This document shows, piece after piece, positions 25,926-35,176 of a stretch of 47,325 nt of DNA. The position numbers were made by a program, and so were the translations under genes. Positions within the stretch are counted from its first letter, which is position 1; every line of letters starts with the position of its first letter. Under the pieces are notes generated by a model, which was not told where the DNA came from, made no database searches, and worked only from the letters and a program-made list of their open reading frames with translations. The stretch comes from Candidatus Omnitrophota bacterium (lineage in GTDB: Bacteria; Omnitrophota; Gorgyraeia; JABMRJ01), in NCBI GenBank assembly GCA_016783555.1, contig JADHWH010000007.1, forward strand, positions 1 through 47,325, given 5' to 3'.

Positions 25926-27293
25926 ATGGAAAGTAAGATGCGAAGATTAAAGCCGCAGCACATAATCATATTGAGCTTTCTCGGCGCGATTATAGTGGGG
26001 ACCGTACTCTTAAGCCTGCCCATCGCCGCTCAGGAAGGCGATAACGTGTCGCTGATCGACAGGCTATTTACGGCAACAAGCGCCACATGCGTTACAGGGC
26101 TGGTGGTCAGGGATACCGCGTCATGGGCGCCGTTCGGAAAAATAGTCATAATGGTCCTTTTTCAAACGGGCGGCTTAGGCATAATGACGTTCTCCACGCT
26201 CTTTGCTATAATGCTCGGAAGGAGGATTACAATAAGGGAAGACTTGGCTGTGAAAGGGGCGCTTGGCCAGAGGGGCATTAAGGACATAAAGTCGTTAATC
26301 CTGCATATTATATTTATAGTCTTCTCCTTCGAGGCGGCAGGCGCCGCGCTTCTCTTTTTTAGATGGCGCGCCATAAAAGACTGGCCGATCTCGACGGGCA
26401 TATATAACGCCGTCTTTCATTCCATATCCGCATTCTGCAATGCCGGCTTTTCATTATTTAGAGACAGCTTTATGGGATTCAAGGGAGATATCTTTATAAA
26501 TCTCATAATGATATCGCTCATATTTATCGGCGGCATAGGCTTTATAGTCATTCTAGACATATGGAGGCTCAGGCTTTGGCGGAAAGATAGAAGGCCTATA
26601 CTTTATAAGTTATCTCTCCAGTCAAAGATAGCGCTTTCCGCGTCAGTTATATTGATAATAATAGGGGCGCTCGGTATATTTTTGCTGGAGAAGAATTACA
26701 CTCTCTATGGCGCCGACGCGAAGGTGAAGTTTTTAGGCCCGCTTTTTCAGGCGGTTACCGCGAGGACGGCCGGGTTTAATACGCTCCCTATCAGGCATTT
26801 TGCGCCGGCAACGCTGGCGCTTCTCATGCTGCTTATGTTCATAGGGGCCTCGCCCGGATCGACAGGAGGCGGGATAAAGACCTGCACCTTCGGCGTATTA
26901 TTGGCCTCGACGATCGCCATGATAAAGAATAAGGAAAGGGTATGGCTTTTCAGGAGGACCATACCCAGGGTAGTTATAAGAAAGGCCCTCGTGATATTCA
27001 TATTGGGGCTGGGCTGGATATTCGTATCCTCTCTTTGTTTGTCGGTTACGGAGAGAGGGAATATATTCGGCGGGAATTACTATATGAAGCTGCTTTTCGA
27101 GACGGTGTCGGCATTTGGAACCGTCGGATTGACCACAGGCATAACGCCTATGTTGACAGGCGCGGGCAAGCTCATTATAATAATGACGATGTTCGTAGGG
27201 AGGATCGGCCCGCTTACAATGGCTTTAGCGGTTGCCCTTCAACAAGAGAAATTATTGTATAATTATCCGGAAGAACAGGTCATGGTAGGATGA
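25926..27293 (+). CDS. trkH: Trk/Ktr-type potassium transporter membrane subunit
   Basis: A 455-residue TrkH/KtrB-family channel-like subunit with about eight to ten membrane helices. The four pore loops, each with its selectivity-filter Gly, can be read: ATSATCVTGL, HSISAFCNAGFSL, VTARTAGFNT and VSAFGTVGLTTG. The third-repeat gating loop region is rich in small residues (GASPGSTGGGIKT). At 455 residues it is nearer KtrB than the longer E. coli TrkH. It is paired with the RCK regulator 16 bp downstream. An ATG four codons later is an alternative start. Confidence 0.93.
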   Translation: MESKMRRLKPQHIIILSFLGAIIVGTVLLSLPIAAQEGDNVSLIDRLFTATSATCVTGLVVRDTASWAPFGKIVIMVLFQTGGLGIMTFSTLFAIMLGRRITIREDLAVKGALGQRGIKDIKSLILHIIFIVFSFEAAGAALLFFRWRAIKDWPISTGIYNAVFHSISAFCNAGFSLFRDSFMGFKGDIFINLIMISLIFIGGIGFIVILDIWRLRLWRKDRRPILYKLSLQSKIALSASVILIIIGALGIFLLEKNYTLYGADAKVKFLGPLFQAVTARTAGFNTLPIRHFAPATLALLMLLMFIGASPGSTGGGIKTCTFGVLLASTIAMIKNKERVWLFRRTIPRVVIRKALVIFILGLGWIFVSSLCLSVTERGNIFGGNYYMKLLFETVSAFGTVGLTTGITPMLTGAGKLIIIMTMFVGRIGPLTMALAVALQQEKLLYNYPEEQVMVG

Positions 27294-27309
27294 TGACCGG
27301 GAGGCAAAT

Positions 27310-27999
27310 ATGAGGCAGTTCGTAGTAATAGGTCTGGGGAGGTTCGGTTTTAGCGTTGCGAAGACATTGAGCGTGAAAGGGCACCAGGTCTTGGGCATAG
27401 ATATTGACGAAGACAGGGTGCAGGACCTTTCGGAGATTGCGACGCAGGCGGTCTGCGCCGACGCCACCGACGAAAAGGCGCTTAAGGCGATAGGGATGGA
27501 GAATATCGATGTTGCCGTAGTCGGTATGGGTGATAACATAGAGGCCTCCATACTTACTACGCTGGTATTGAAAGAATTGGGCATAAAAGAGATAGTGGCA
27601 AAGGCGGTGAGCGAAGACCACAGGAAGGTCCTTCAGAGGGTAGGCGCGACAAAGGTCGTTGCCCCGGAAAAGGATATGGGAATCAGGGTCGCCAACAGCC
27701 TGATTTCACCTGCTGTCATAGAACATATTGAACTCTCAGAAGATTCCAGCATAGTGGAGCTTATACCGCCGGGCGAGTATATAAATAAGAGCCTGCGGGA
27801 CATAGATATCAGAAAGAGGTACGGGCTTAATATAATAGCAATAAAGAAGAAGATGAAGATAGTAAGCAAGGAGGGCGAGGTAAAGGAGGAACATAAGATA
27901 AACGTCGCGCCGGAGCCCGGCGATATGATAAGAAAGGAAGATATACTGATAGTAGTCGGCACGAACGAGCATATCGAAGAATTCAAGAAAAGACGGTAG
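27310..27999 (+). CDS. trkA: Trk/Ktr potassium uptake regulatory subunit (RCK protein)
   Basis: A 229-residue cytoplasmic protein with one RCK unit: an N-terminal Rossmann domain (FVVIGLGRFGFSVAKTL, then GIDIDEDRV with the acidic residue at the end of strand 2 that favours NAD or ATP ribose) and a C-terminal RCK_C domain (SIVELIPPGEYINKSLRDIDIRKRYG). The single unit matches KtrA/TrkA-like gating rings that bind nucleotides and open the TrkH partner. Immediately followed by pheS after 3 bp. Confidence 0.93.
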   Translation: MRQFVVIGLGRFGFSVAKTLSVKGHQVLGIDIDEDRVQDLSEIATQAVCADATDEKALKAIGMENIDVAVVGMGDNIEASILTTLVLKELGIKEIVAKAVSEDHRKVLQRVGATKVVAPEKDMGIRVANSLISPAVIEHIELSEDSSIVELIPPGEYINKSLRDIDIRKRYGLNIIAIKKKMKIVSKEGEVKEEHKINVAPEPGDMIRKEDILIVVGTNEHIEEFKKRR

Positions 28000-28002
28000 G
28001 GC

Positions 28003-29016
28003 ATGGAGAAGAGACTCAATAAGATTGAAGAAGAGGCGCTAAGGGAGATCGAGGCGGCAAAAAGCGGTGAGGAGCTCGAGGCCATACGGACAAGATATAT
28101 GGGCCGGAAAGGATACTTCACCGAGTTTTTGAAGTCTATGAAGGATTTACCGCAGGACCAGAGACCGGTCTTGGGCGCGAAGGCAAACGCCCTCAAGGCG
28201 AAGCTGACCAAACTCTTTGAGTCTAAAATTAAGACGTTCGGAAAGAAAGAAGGCATATTAGAATCGTCCGTGGATATTACCATGCCCGGCGCCGAGGATA
28301 TGCGCCTCGGCCATAAACACCCAATCACAAAAATCATAAGCAGGATAAACGAGATATTTATAGGTTTAGGCTTTAAGATCGCGGAAGGGCCCGAGATAGA
28401 GACGGAGTATTATAATTTCGAGGCATTGAACATCCCCTTAGAGCATCCATCCCGCGATGTATTCGATACATTCTATATAAAACGCCCGATGCTCTTGCGC
28501 AGCCAGACATCTACGGTGCAGATAAGGGTCATGGAGAATGAAAAACCGCCCCTTCAGGTTATAGCGCCCGGGAAGGTCTACAGGCCCGACGCTGTAGACG
28601 CGAGCCATTCTTTTATGTTCCACCAGGTTGAGGGCTTCATGGTGGATAAAGAGATAAAATTTTCCGACCTTAAAGGAACGCTCTCTCTCTTTGCCCGCCA
28701 GATGTTCGGGGAAGATGCCAAGATAAGATTCCGGCCGCACTTCTTTCCGTTTACGGAACCGAGCGCCGAGGTGGATGTGTCGTGTATAATGTGCGGCGGG
28801 AAGGGCTGCCGCGTCTGCAGTTATAAAGGCTGGCTTGAGATATTGGGCGCCGGCATGATAAACCCTAAGGTATTCGAAGCGGTCGGATACAATCCGGAAA
28901 AGTGGACGGGCTATGCATTCGGCATGGGGGTTGAAAGGATAGCCATGCTTAAGTACGGCATAAACGACATCCGGCTCTTCTTCGAAAACGACCTTAGGTT
29001 CCTGAGGCAATTTTAA
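28003..29016 (+). CDS. pheS: Phenylalanine-tRNA ligase alpha subunit
   Basis: A 337-residue catalytic subunit of the class II alpha2-beta2 enzyme. The N-terminal coiled coil binds tRNA. Motif 1 is in GPEIETEYYNFEALNIPLEHPSRD, motif 2 around MFHQVEGFMVD and RFRPHFFPFTEPSAE, and motif 3 is GMGVERIAMLKYGINDIR. The Phe-pocket region is normal, and CGGKGCRVCSYKGW is the frequent Cys-rich loop. It is followed by pheT after 2 bp. Confidence 0.97.
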   Translation: MEKRLNKIEEEALREIEAAKSGEELEAIRTRYMGRKGYFTEFLKSMKDLPQDQRPVLGAKANALKAKLTKLFESKIKTFGKKEGILESSVDITMPGAEDMRLGHKHPITKIISRINEIFIGLGFKIAEGPEIETEYYNFEALNIPLEHPSRDVFDTFYIKRPMLLRSQTSTVQIRVMENEKPPLQVIAPGKVYRPDAVDASHSFMFHQVEGFMVDKEIKFSDLKGTLSLFARQMFGEDAKIRFRPHFFPFTEPSAEVDVSCIMCGGKGCRVCSYKGWLEILGAGMINPKVFEAVGYNPEKWTGYAFGMGVERIAMLKYGINDIRLFFENDLRFLRQF

Positions 29017-29018
29017 TA

Positions 29019-31052
29019 ATGAAGATACCGTTTAATTGGCTGAAAGATTATGTAGGTATAGGTTCGATGAGCCCCAAAGAGGTCGCGGAACGGCTTACCA
29101 TAGTCGGCCTTGAAGTGGTTCTGATAGAAGAGATCGCCGGCGATTCGGTATTCGATATAGAGGTCACCCCGAACAGGCCGGACTGCTTAAGCGTGCTGGG
29201 TATAGCCCGGGAGGTCTCCGCAGCCTTGAATAAGAAACTGAAGGCCCCCAGGGTAAAGGCTATAAAGGGAAAGGTCAGCCAGAAGCCTTCAATAACGATA
29301 AAGGATAATAAACTCTGTCCGCGTTATACAGGAAGAATTATCCGCGGCATTAAGGTTGGGGCGTCTCCGAAGTGGCTTGCGGAGAGGATAAGAGCGATGG
29401 GCATGAGGCCGATTAATAACATAGCGGATATCACGAACTACTGCCTCTTCGAGGTGGGTCAGCCCACGCACGCATTCGATTATGATAAGCTCAAGGGCGG
29501 GATTATAGCAAGGCGCGCGCGCAAGGGAGAGGAGATGGTGACCATCGACGGCAAGAAGCGGACTCTCGAGGCGGATATGCTTGTAATAGCGGATGAAGAA
29601 AAATCGATCGCCATCGGCGGAGTAATGGGCTCTAAGGATACAGAGGTTACGGAAGCGACCAGGAATATACTCTTTGAAAGCGCGTACTTCGATCCCGTCT
29701 CGATAAGGAGGACATCGCGCGGACTCGGCCTTATTTCCGAATCTTCCTATAGATTTGAGAGATCGGTTGATAAGGGGGGAGTGCGAACTACGTCGGACAG
29801 GGCCTGCGGCTTAATAATGGAATTATGCGGCGGCGAAGCCGGCCCGCTGAACAGCGTAGGCGAAAAAGACCCTAAAGACGTAAAGGTTTACTTAAGGCCG
29901 GAGAGGCTCAGGGAGATGCTGGGACTTGATATTTCCGATTCGGCCGTTAAGAAGATATTAAAGTCCCTCGAGCTTAAGGTTGAGGCCTCCGGCAAAAAGA
30001 CGATGGTGATCTCGGTGCCCAGCTTCAGGCAGGACCTTAAGGCCGAAGTGGATTTGATCGAAGAGGTAGTCCGCATATACGGCTACGACAAGCTCCCGTC
30101 CACCATGCCCACGCTCGTCGGACACCCGAGGAGAATAGAGCCCGCAAGGCAGCTGCGTAATATGGTAAGGGAGACGCTTGCCTCCCTGGGCGCGGACGAG
30201 GTTATCACCTACAGCTTAATATCCAAAGACGAGCTGAAGTCGGCTGAGTTCTCCGTGGGCGATGACGTAATAGTTCTAAAGAACCCGTTGAGCATAGAAC
30301 AGGAGGCAATGAGAACGACCCTTGTGCCAGGCGTTTTACATACAGTCTCCTGGAATTTAAATAGAGGCACGAAGGACTTAAGGATATTCGAATTGGGAAA
30401 GGTTTACTTTGCCCAGACCAGGGGATTTAGAGAGGAGGACAGCCTATCCATAGCATTCGCGGGGGATAAGCCCTACAGCTGGCGCGGGAAAGACGAGCCT
30501 CTCTTATTTGGCATGAAGGGTATGCTCGAGACGCTTTTTGAAAAGCTGGGAGTTACCGGTGTTCTCTTTAAACCCGAAGACCTGCCTCCATTTTTTACGG
30601 CGGTCGGAGGGGCCATAGAGGTATCAAAGAAGAGAATAGGATTTTTGGGCAAGGTAAAAAAGAGCGTTTTAAACAAATTTGACATTAAGACTGACGTAAT
30701 CCTATGCGAACTTTCGCTTGAAAAGCTCTTCGCCCATGTAAAATTCGAGAAGAGATTTCATGAAATGCCGAAATTTCCATCCGCCAAGAGGGACATATCT
30801 ATTATTGTGGGCAAGAACGCGTCATACCAGAAGATTACCTCTGTCATTGAGGAGACCGGCGGAGACCTTGTGGCTAGTATAGAATTATTTGACCAGTATT
30901 TCGGTATACAAATCCCGAAAGGCTCAAGAGGCCTTTCTTATTCTATCGAATACAGGGCAGGCAACAGGACGCTTACGGATGAGGAGGTAAACAACCTGCA
31001 CGGAAGAGTCTGCGATGCCCTCGTTCAGCAATTGGATGCTAAGATAAGATAA
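29019..31052 (+). CDS. pheT: Phenylalanine-tRNA ligase beta subunit lacking the EMAP/tRNA-binding domain
   Basis: A 677-residue beta subunit, more than 100 shorter than the usual 790-800. The N-terminus MKIPFNWLKDYVGI...GLEVVLIEEI runs straight into FDIEVTPNRPDCLSVLGIAREV, so the inserted OB-fold (EMAP II-like) domain normally found between these two stretches is missing. The rest is complete: B3/B4 with the editing region, B5, the catalytic-like core, and a C-terminal FDX-ACB domain (FPSAKRDISIIV ... RTLTDEEVNNLHGRV). The loss parallels the missing TGS domain of ThrS. Confidence 0.95.
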   Translation: MKIPFNWLKDYVGIGSMSPKEVAERLTIVGLEVVLIEEIAGDSVFDIEVTPNRPDCLSVLGIAREVSAALNKKLKAPRVKAIKGKVSQKPSITIKDNKLCPRYTGRIIRGIKVGASPKWLAERIRAMGMRPINNIADITNYCLFEVGQPTHAFDYDKLKGGIIARRARKGEEMVTIDGKKRTLEADMLVIADEEKSIAIGGVMGSKDTEVTEATRNILFESAYFDPVSIRRTSRGLGLISESSYRFERSVDKGGVRTTSDRACGLIMELCGGEAGPLNSVGEKDPKDVKVYLRPERLREMLGLDISDSAVKKILKSLELKVEASGKKTMVISVPSFRQDLKAEVDLIEEVVRIYGYDKLPSTMPTLVGHPRRIEPARQLRNMVRETLASLGADEVITYSLISKDELKSAEFSVGDDVIVLKNPLSIEQEAMRTTLVPGVLHTVSWNLNRGTKDLRIFELGKVYFAQTRGFREEDSLSIAFAGDKPYSWRGKDEPLLFGMKGMLETLFEKLGVTGVLFKPEDLPPFFTAVGGAIEVSKKRIGFLGKVKKSVLNKFDIKTDVILCELSLEKLFAHVKFEKRFHEMPKFPSAKRDISIIVGKNASYQKITSVIEETGGDLVASIELFDQYFGIQIPKGSRGLSYSIEYRAGNRTLTDEEVNNLHGRVCDALVQQLDAKIR

Positions 31053-31057
31053 GTTTT

Positions 31058-31109
31058 ATCCTACTTCGCCCATAAAAGAATTTCGTAGATGTTTTGGGCT
31101 TCGTAGGAT
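31058..31109. repeat. Imperfect inverted repeat after pheT
   Basis: ATCCTACTTCGCCCA (31058-31072) and TGGGCTTCGTAGGAT (31095-31109) pair at both ends but not at the central TTCG, leaving an internal loop. No T-run follows. It is probably another small dispersed palindrome, and could also stabilise the pheT mRNA end. Confidence 0.5.
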
Positions 31110-31147
31110 TAAATTCGCACCTTCAGAGAAGAGATTTCAAAGAAGAT

Positions 31148-31180
31148 GGACTTACGAAAATCAGAGATTTTCGTAAGTCC
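31148..31180. repeat. Perfect 15-bp hairpin between pheT and rarA
   Basis: GGACTTACGAAAATC (31148-31162), loop AGA, GATTTTCGTAAGTCC (31166-31180). Very stable, with no U-tract, so it is not a typical intrinsic terminator, although it lies where pheT transcription could end. It directly precedes the candidate small RNA. Confidence 0.75.
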
Positions 31181-31181
31181 A

Positions 31182-31375
31182 GTGCTTATTTAAAAAACCC
31201 CGCCGTGCCGTATGGAGTTAATAAATATGAACCCCGTATGTACAGGTGGGCACCCTCTCACAACGCAAAAGATGCGAAGCGAAGTTAGGTTCCCAGTAAA
31301 AAAGTGTTGGATCAATATTATCAACTCATTACGGACACAGCAGGGAAAGAACATTCTTCAATACTATTATAGCAC
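31182..31375 (+). ncRNA. Candidate small RNA upstream of rarA (possibly 6S RNA)
   Basis: This gene-free stretch contains short pairing blocks: GTGCT (31182-31186) with AGCAC (31371-31375) would close a 194-nt rod; GTGCC and GGCAC pair near the 5' side; TTCCC/GGGAA and GTGT/ACAC nest toward the 3' side. A length near 190 nt and a place just before rarA recall 6S RNA, whose gene neighbours rarA in several phyla. The sequence has no convincing ORF. I could not verify the 6S central bubble, so the identity is a hypothesis. Confidence 0.4.
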
Positions 31376-31404
31376 GAAAGCTCTTTGGTTTCAAGGGATA
31401 TCAA

Positions 31405-32733
31405 ATGGATCTTTTTGAAAAAAAATCCAAGAAATCCGAGGATAGAAAAAGAGAGCTGCCGCTTGCGGTGCGCATGAGGCCGCGCGCGCTTGAGGAATTT
31501 GTAGGGCAGAACCATATCCTCGGCGAAGGAAAGCTCTTGAGACGCGCCATCGACGCCGACAGGATCTCCTCACTTATTCTTTTCGGCCCTCCGGGGACGG
31601 GAAAGACGACCCTCGCGTATGTCATAAACAATATCACAAAATCGTATTTCGAAAGGATAAACGCCACCACGAGCAATGTCTCCGAGATGCGAGAAGTCTT
31701 AAGCCGCGCCAAAAAGAGGAGGGATATTGACGGAAAGAGGACCATATTCTTTATAGACGAAATACACAGGTTTACCAAGACCCAACAGGATGTCCTGATG
31801 CCCGATATAGAGGAGGGAAATCCCATCCTTATAGGCGCGACCGTCCATAATCCGTACTTTGCTATCGTATCCGCCCTTATCTCGCGCTCGCAGGTCTTCG
31901 AGTTAAAGCCGCTTTCGGAAGAGGATATCATCAAGATTTTAAGCGCCGCCTTACGCGATAAGGGTAAGGGCCTTGGGAAGCGAAATGTTAAAATAGACGA
32001 AGACGCGCTTAAACATATCGCCAAAAAATCCGACGGGGACGCGCGCCGCGCCCTCAACGCGCTTGAGGTAGGTGTCCTTACGACGAAGCCCGACGGGAAG
32101 AAGGCCGTTCATATAGATATAAAGGCGGCGGAGGAGTCGATACAGGCCAAGGCGGTAGTTTACGACAGAGACGAAGACGCGCACTATGACACCATCTCAG
32201 CGTTCATAAAGAGCATGCGCGGCTCCGATCCGGACGCGGCGTTATACTGGCTTGCGAAGATGATCTATGCGGGCGAAGACCCGCGCTTCATAGCCCGCCG
32301 TATTGTAATATGCGCGGCGGAGGACGTGGGAAACGCCGATCCACAGGCATTGGTGGTGGCGAATGCGGCGCTGCAGGTCTCGGAATTTGTGGGAATGCCC
32401 GAGGCGAGGATACCCTTGGCGCAGGCCACTGTATATATTGCGTGCGCGCCTAAATCCAACGCCGCTTATATGGGGATAGAGAAGGCCATATCCGACGTCG
32501 AGAAGGGCAGGACCCTTGAGGTCCCGACGCACCTGAAGGACGCGCACTCAGACGGCGCAGACAGGCTGGGCCACGGCGAGGGATATGAATACGCGCACGA
32601 CCACGAGGACCATTACGTTAAACAGGAATATATGCCGGGTTCAAGGAGATACTACATTCCTACGGCAATGGGATACGAGAAGAAGATTAAAGATTGGCTT
32701 GACCATCTAAGAAGAAAACATGGTAAAGAATAA
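31405..32733 (+). CDS. rarA: Replication-associated recombination protein RarA (MgsA)
   Basis: A 442-residue AAA+ ATPase that acts at stalled replication forks. The N-terminus has PLAVRMRPRALEEFVGQNHILG, typical of RarA; Walker A GPPGTGKTTLA; Walker B IFFIDEIHRF; the sensor stretch LIGATVHNPYFAI; and the C-terminal tetramerisation domain with YWLAKMIYAGEDPRFIARRIV and AEDVGNADPQAL. The ATG at 31405 starts MDLFEKKSKK. Its 3' end overlaps the next gene by 14 bp. Confidence 0.96.
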   Translation: MDLFEKKSKKSEDRKRELPLAVRMRPRALEEFVGQNHILGEGKLLRRAIDADRISSLILFGPPGTGKTTLAYVINNITKSYFERINATTSNVSEMREVLSRAKKRRDIDGKRTIFFIDEIHRFTKTQQDVLMPDIEEGNPILIGATVHNPYFAIVSALISRSQVFELKPLSEEDIIKILSAALRDKGKGLGKRNVKIDEDALKHIAKKSDGDARRALNALEVGVLTTKPDGKKAVHIDIKAAEESIQAKAVVYDRDEDAHYDTISAFIKSMRGSDPDAALYWLAKMIYAGEDPRFIARRIVICAAEDVGNADPQALVVANAALQVSEFVGMPEARIPLAQATVYIACAPKSNAAYMGIEKAISDVEKGRTLEVPTHLKDAHSDGADRLGHGEGYEYAHDHEDHYVKQEYMPGSRRYYIPTAMGYEKKIKDWLDHLRRKHGKE

Positions 32734-34585
32734 TATCACGGCCTTGGCCATCATCTTAGTAATGGCCCTGGGATTTGCCGTTTATCTAAACTCTCTTAAC
32801 GGAGAGTTTGTTTTCGACGACAACGTCCTGGTAAAAGAGAACATATACATAAAGAACCACTCCAGGATAAAAAATCTCTTTACAGAAAATATAGCCTCCG
32901 GCGCCGGAAGAAAAACCAGCTTTTACCGCCCTCTCCAGATGATTACATATATGATAGATTTTTCTCTATGGAGATTAAATGTCAAGGGATACCACCTTAC
33001 AAATATCTTACTGCATATCGCCGCGTCTTTATGTCTATACTGGTTTATCACAATCTTATTTAAAGAGAGGCTCCTTTCATTGTTTACAAGCGTGCTATTT
33101 GTCACACATCCCATACATACGGAAGCGGTCACTTATATATCGGGCCGTTCAGATATGCTCTGCGCGATATTTTTGTTATTGTGCGTTATATTTTATATAA
33201 AGAGTTTGGGTATAGATAAGGCGCGTTACCACTTCTTTACACTGGCAGCTTATATACTCGCGATTCTCTCCAGGGAGAGCTCCGTAATCCTGCCCGCAGT
33301 ATTATTACTCTACCACTATGCATTTAAAAAGAAGCTGGACTATAACAGGTTCCTTCCTATATTAGGCATCGCCGCTTTTTATATCTTTCTAAGATTTACG
33401 TTTTTAAACGCGATAATGCCCCAGGTCTCCGGCGGAGATCCGCTCTTCGAGAGGCTACCGGGGTTCTTCGTTGCCCTGACCAATTACGCGAGACTGCTCA
33501 TACTGCCTATCGGCCTCCATATGGAGTACGGAAAGAGAACCTTCAGCTTTGTAAATCCGCAGGTCCTGTCGGGTATTGCGATATTTGTTACGCTCTTGGT
33601 ATTTGCCTTCAGGAAGAAGCCCGCGGGCGGCATCGCATTCTTCTCCATATCGTGGTTCCTTGTGATGCTTCTACCCGTGTCCAACATATTTCCTATTAAC
33701 GCATATATGGCGGAACACTGGCTTTATCTTCCCTCTATAGGATTCTTTTTGTTATTGGCAAAGGGTTTGACGTATCTATTTGAAAGCGGCGCGAGGAAGA
33801 AGCTGGCGATACTATCTTTAGCGGCTCTCACGGTGTTCTATTCGTTTTTAACAATAAGGCAGAATAACTATTGGAGCGATGCGATATCTTTTTACGAGAG
33901 GACACTTGAGTGTGCGCCGGACAGCCTGAAGGCGCAGAATAATCTCGGCAACGCATATAGACAGAAAGGGGAGTACCAAAAGGCGATAAGATGTTACGAG
34001 GGCGTATTGAAAAAAGACCCGAATCACGGAGAGGCGTATTACAATCTCGGACTTACATACAGCGCCTTGGGCAGGAAAGACAAAGCGGCTGAATTATACA
34101 GAAAGGCGATAGGGATAACGCCTGACCATGCCGATTCATATAATAATTTAGGCAGGATATATATAGAAATGGGTAAGGTTCAAGATGCCATAAGACTCTT
34201 TGAAGAGGCGATCGAGGCAGACCCGAATTATGTCGGGGCATATACCAATCTGGGAAATATATATTTAAAGATAGACACGGAAAGATCGATCGCATTATAT
34301 AAAAGATCTATTGAGATCGACCCGTACTTTACCGGGGCGTATAATAACTTAGGAAGCATATACAGGGATACGGGCAGGGATAGGGAGGCCATCGGGTTAT
34401 TTAAAAAAGTGATAACGATAGACCCAACGGATGCAATGGCCCATTTTAATCTGTCAGTGCTCTATTTTCGGCAGAAGAGATATGGCCTCGCTGTAAAACA
34501 CTGCGACAGGATAATAGAGCTGGGAGAGACCGTAGACCCTAAATATTTAGCGCTTCTTAAGCCGTACAGGGACAGACGGGGATAA
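32720..34585 (+). CDS. Polytopic membrane protein with C-terminal TPR repeats (TMTC-like, GT-C type)
   Basis: A 621-residue protein. Residues 1-385 carry about ten membrane helices with the early luminal FVFDDNVLV motif and HPIHTEAVTYISGRSDML, features of the TMTC/DUF1736 group of GT-C-fold glycosyltransferases (in animals, protein O-mannosyltransferases). Residues about 400-605 form six TPR repeats (for example AQNNLGNAYRQKGEYQKAIR), probably a protein-binding arm. Many anaerobic and PVC bacteria carry such genes in numbers. The substrate is unknown and enzymatic activity is inferred from topology and the acidic motif. It overlaps rarA by 14 bp. Confidence 0.8.
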   Translation: MVKNNITALAIILVMALGFAVYLNSLNGEFVFDDNVLVKENIYIKNHSRIKNLFTENIASGAGRKTSFYRPLQMITYMIDFSLWRLNVKGYHLTNILLHIAASLCLYWFITILFKERLLSLFTSVLFVTHPIHTEAVTYISGRSDMLCAIFLLLCVIFYIKSLGIDKARYHFFTLAAYILAILSRESSVILPAVLLLYHYAFKKKLDYNRFLPILGIAAFYIFLRFTFLNAIMPQVSGGDPLFERLPGFFVALTNYARLLILPIGLHMEYGKRTFSFVNPQVLSGIAIFVTLLVFAFRKKPAGGIAFFSISWFLVMLLPVSNIFPINAYMAEHWLYLPSIGFFLLLAKGLTYLFESGARKKLAILSLAALTVFYSFLTIRQNNYWSDAISFYERTLECAPDSLKAQNNLGNAYRQKGEYQKAIRCYEGVLKKDPNHGEAYYNLGLTYSALGRKDKAAELYRKAIGITPDHADSYNNLGRIYIEMGKVQDAIRLFEEAIEADPNYVGAYTNLGNIYLKIDTERSIALYKRSIEIDPYFTGAYNNLGSIYRDTGRDREAIGLFKKVITIDPTDAMAHFNLSVLYFRQKRYGLAVKHCDRIIELGETVDPKYLALLKPYRDRRG

Positions 34586-34666
34586 TCCTGCAGAAATGCA
34601 ATTAAGAAGAGGTCTTTTACCGCATAGAGATTGCTTGATTATATATTCAGATTATGATAATATAAC

Positions 34667-35101
34667 ATGGTTGAACAGGGCATAGTCACAGAAGTCAAAG
34701 ACGGAAGGCTCATTGTTAATATTAAGCGCCATGCGGCATGCGGAGGCTGCAGGGCCTGCAGCCTGACAGAGCACAAAGAGATGGTAATTGAGTTTGAAAA
34801 TACCATCGGCGCCCGCAAGGGTGAAAAGGTCGATATAGAGCTCGATGATATTATTATACTAAAGGGCGCGTTCTTATTCTATATAGTGCCTTTAGCCGGG
34901 CTTATATTCGGCATCTTCGCGGGTTGGCTATTCGCCGCAAAGATGGCATTGCCGGTTGAGTTAGTCAGCGCATCATTAGGCATAATAGTTATGGCGGCGG
35001 CGCTTGCAGCGGTACGAAGATACAATCCGGCCGGTAAAGAGAGATATAGGCCTGTAATTAAGAAAAAAACTCATGATCAGCGTTTAGCGGATAGCGTATA
35101 G
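34667..35101 (+). CDS. rseC: RseC/MucC-family membrane protein (SoxR-reducing system type)
   Basis: A 144-residue protein matching RseC: VEQGIVTEVKDGRLIVNIKRHAACGGCRACSL with the conserved Cys cluster (C-GGC-x2-C), then a small beta domain and two membrane helices (GAFLFYIVPLAGLIFGIFAGW and LVSASLGIIVMAAALAAV). RseC proteins take part in the Rsx/Rnf-linked SoxR reduction system or sigma-E regulation. No rsx or rnf genes are in the window. The last residues (DQRLADSV) are encoded by a TAGCG-type repeat, so the original C-terminus has been altered. Confidence 0.85.
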   Translation: MVEQGIVTEVKDGRLIVNIKRHAACGGCRACSLTEHKEMVIEFENTIGARKGEKVDIELDDIIILKGAFLFYIVPLAGLIFGIFAGWLFAAKMALPVELVSASLGIIVMAAALAAVRRYNPAGKERYRPVIKKKTHDQRLADSV

Positions 35102-35157
35102 AGCGTCTTATAAATTTCTTTTTTTACTATACGCTAAACGCTCTACGCTATACGCTA
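35079..35157. repeat. TAGCG/CGCTA inverted repeat at the rseC 3' end
   Basis: A left arm of AGCGTTTAGCG-GATAGCGTATAGAGCG type (35079-35105) and a right arm built of TACGCTAAACGCTCTACGCTATACGCTA pieces (35127-35157) are imperfect reverse complements around a T-rich loop. Within each arm the 9-11-base motif TAGCGTATAG/TAGCGTTTAG recurs, so slippage has probably shaped it. It contributes the rseC stop codon. Confidence 0.65.
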
Positions 35158-35176
35158 AAAATAGCGGGAGCGGACG

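Noticed and set aside
31094-31418. Short plus-strand ORFs in the pheT-rarA gap
   Set aside because: They cross a perfect hairpin and a structured stretch, lack ribosome-binding sites and resemble no protein family.
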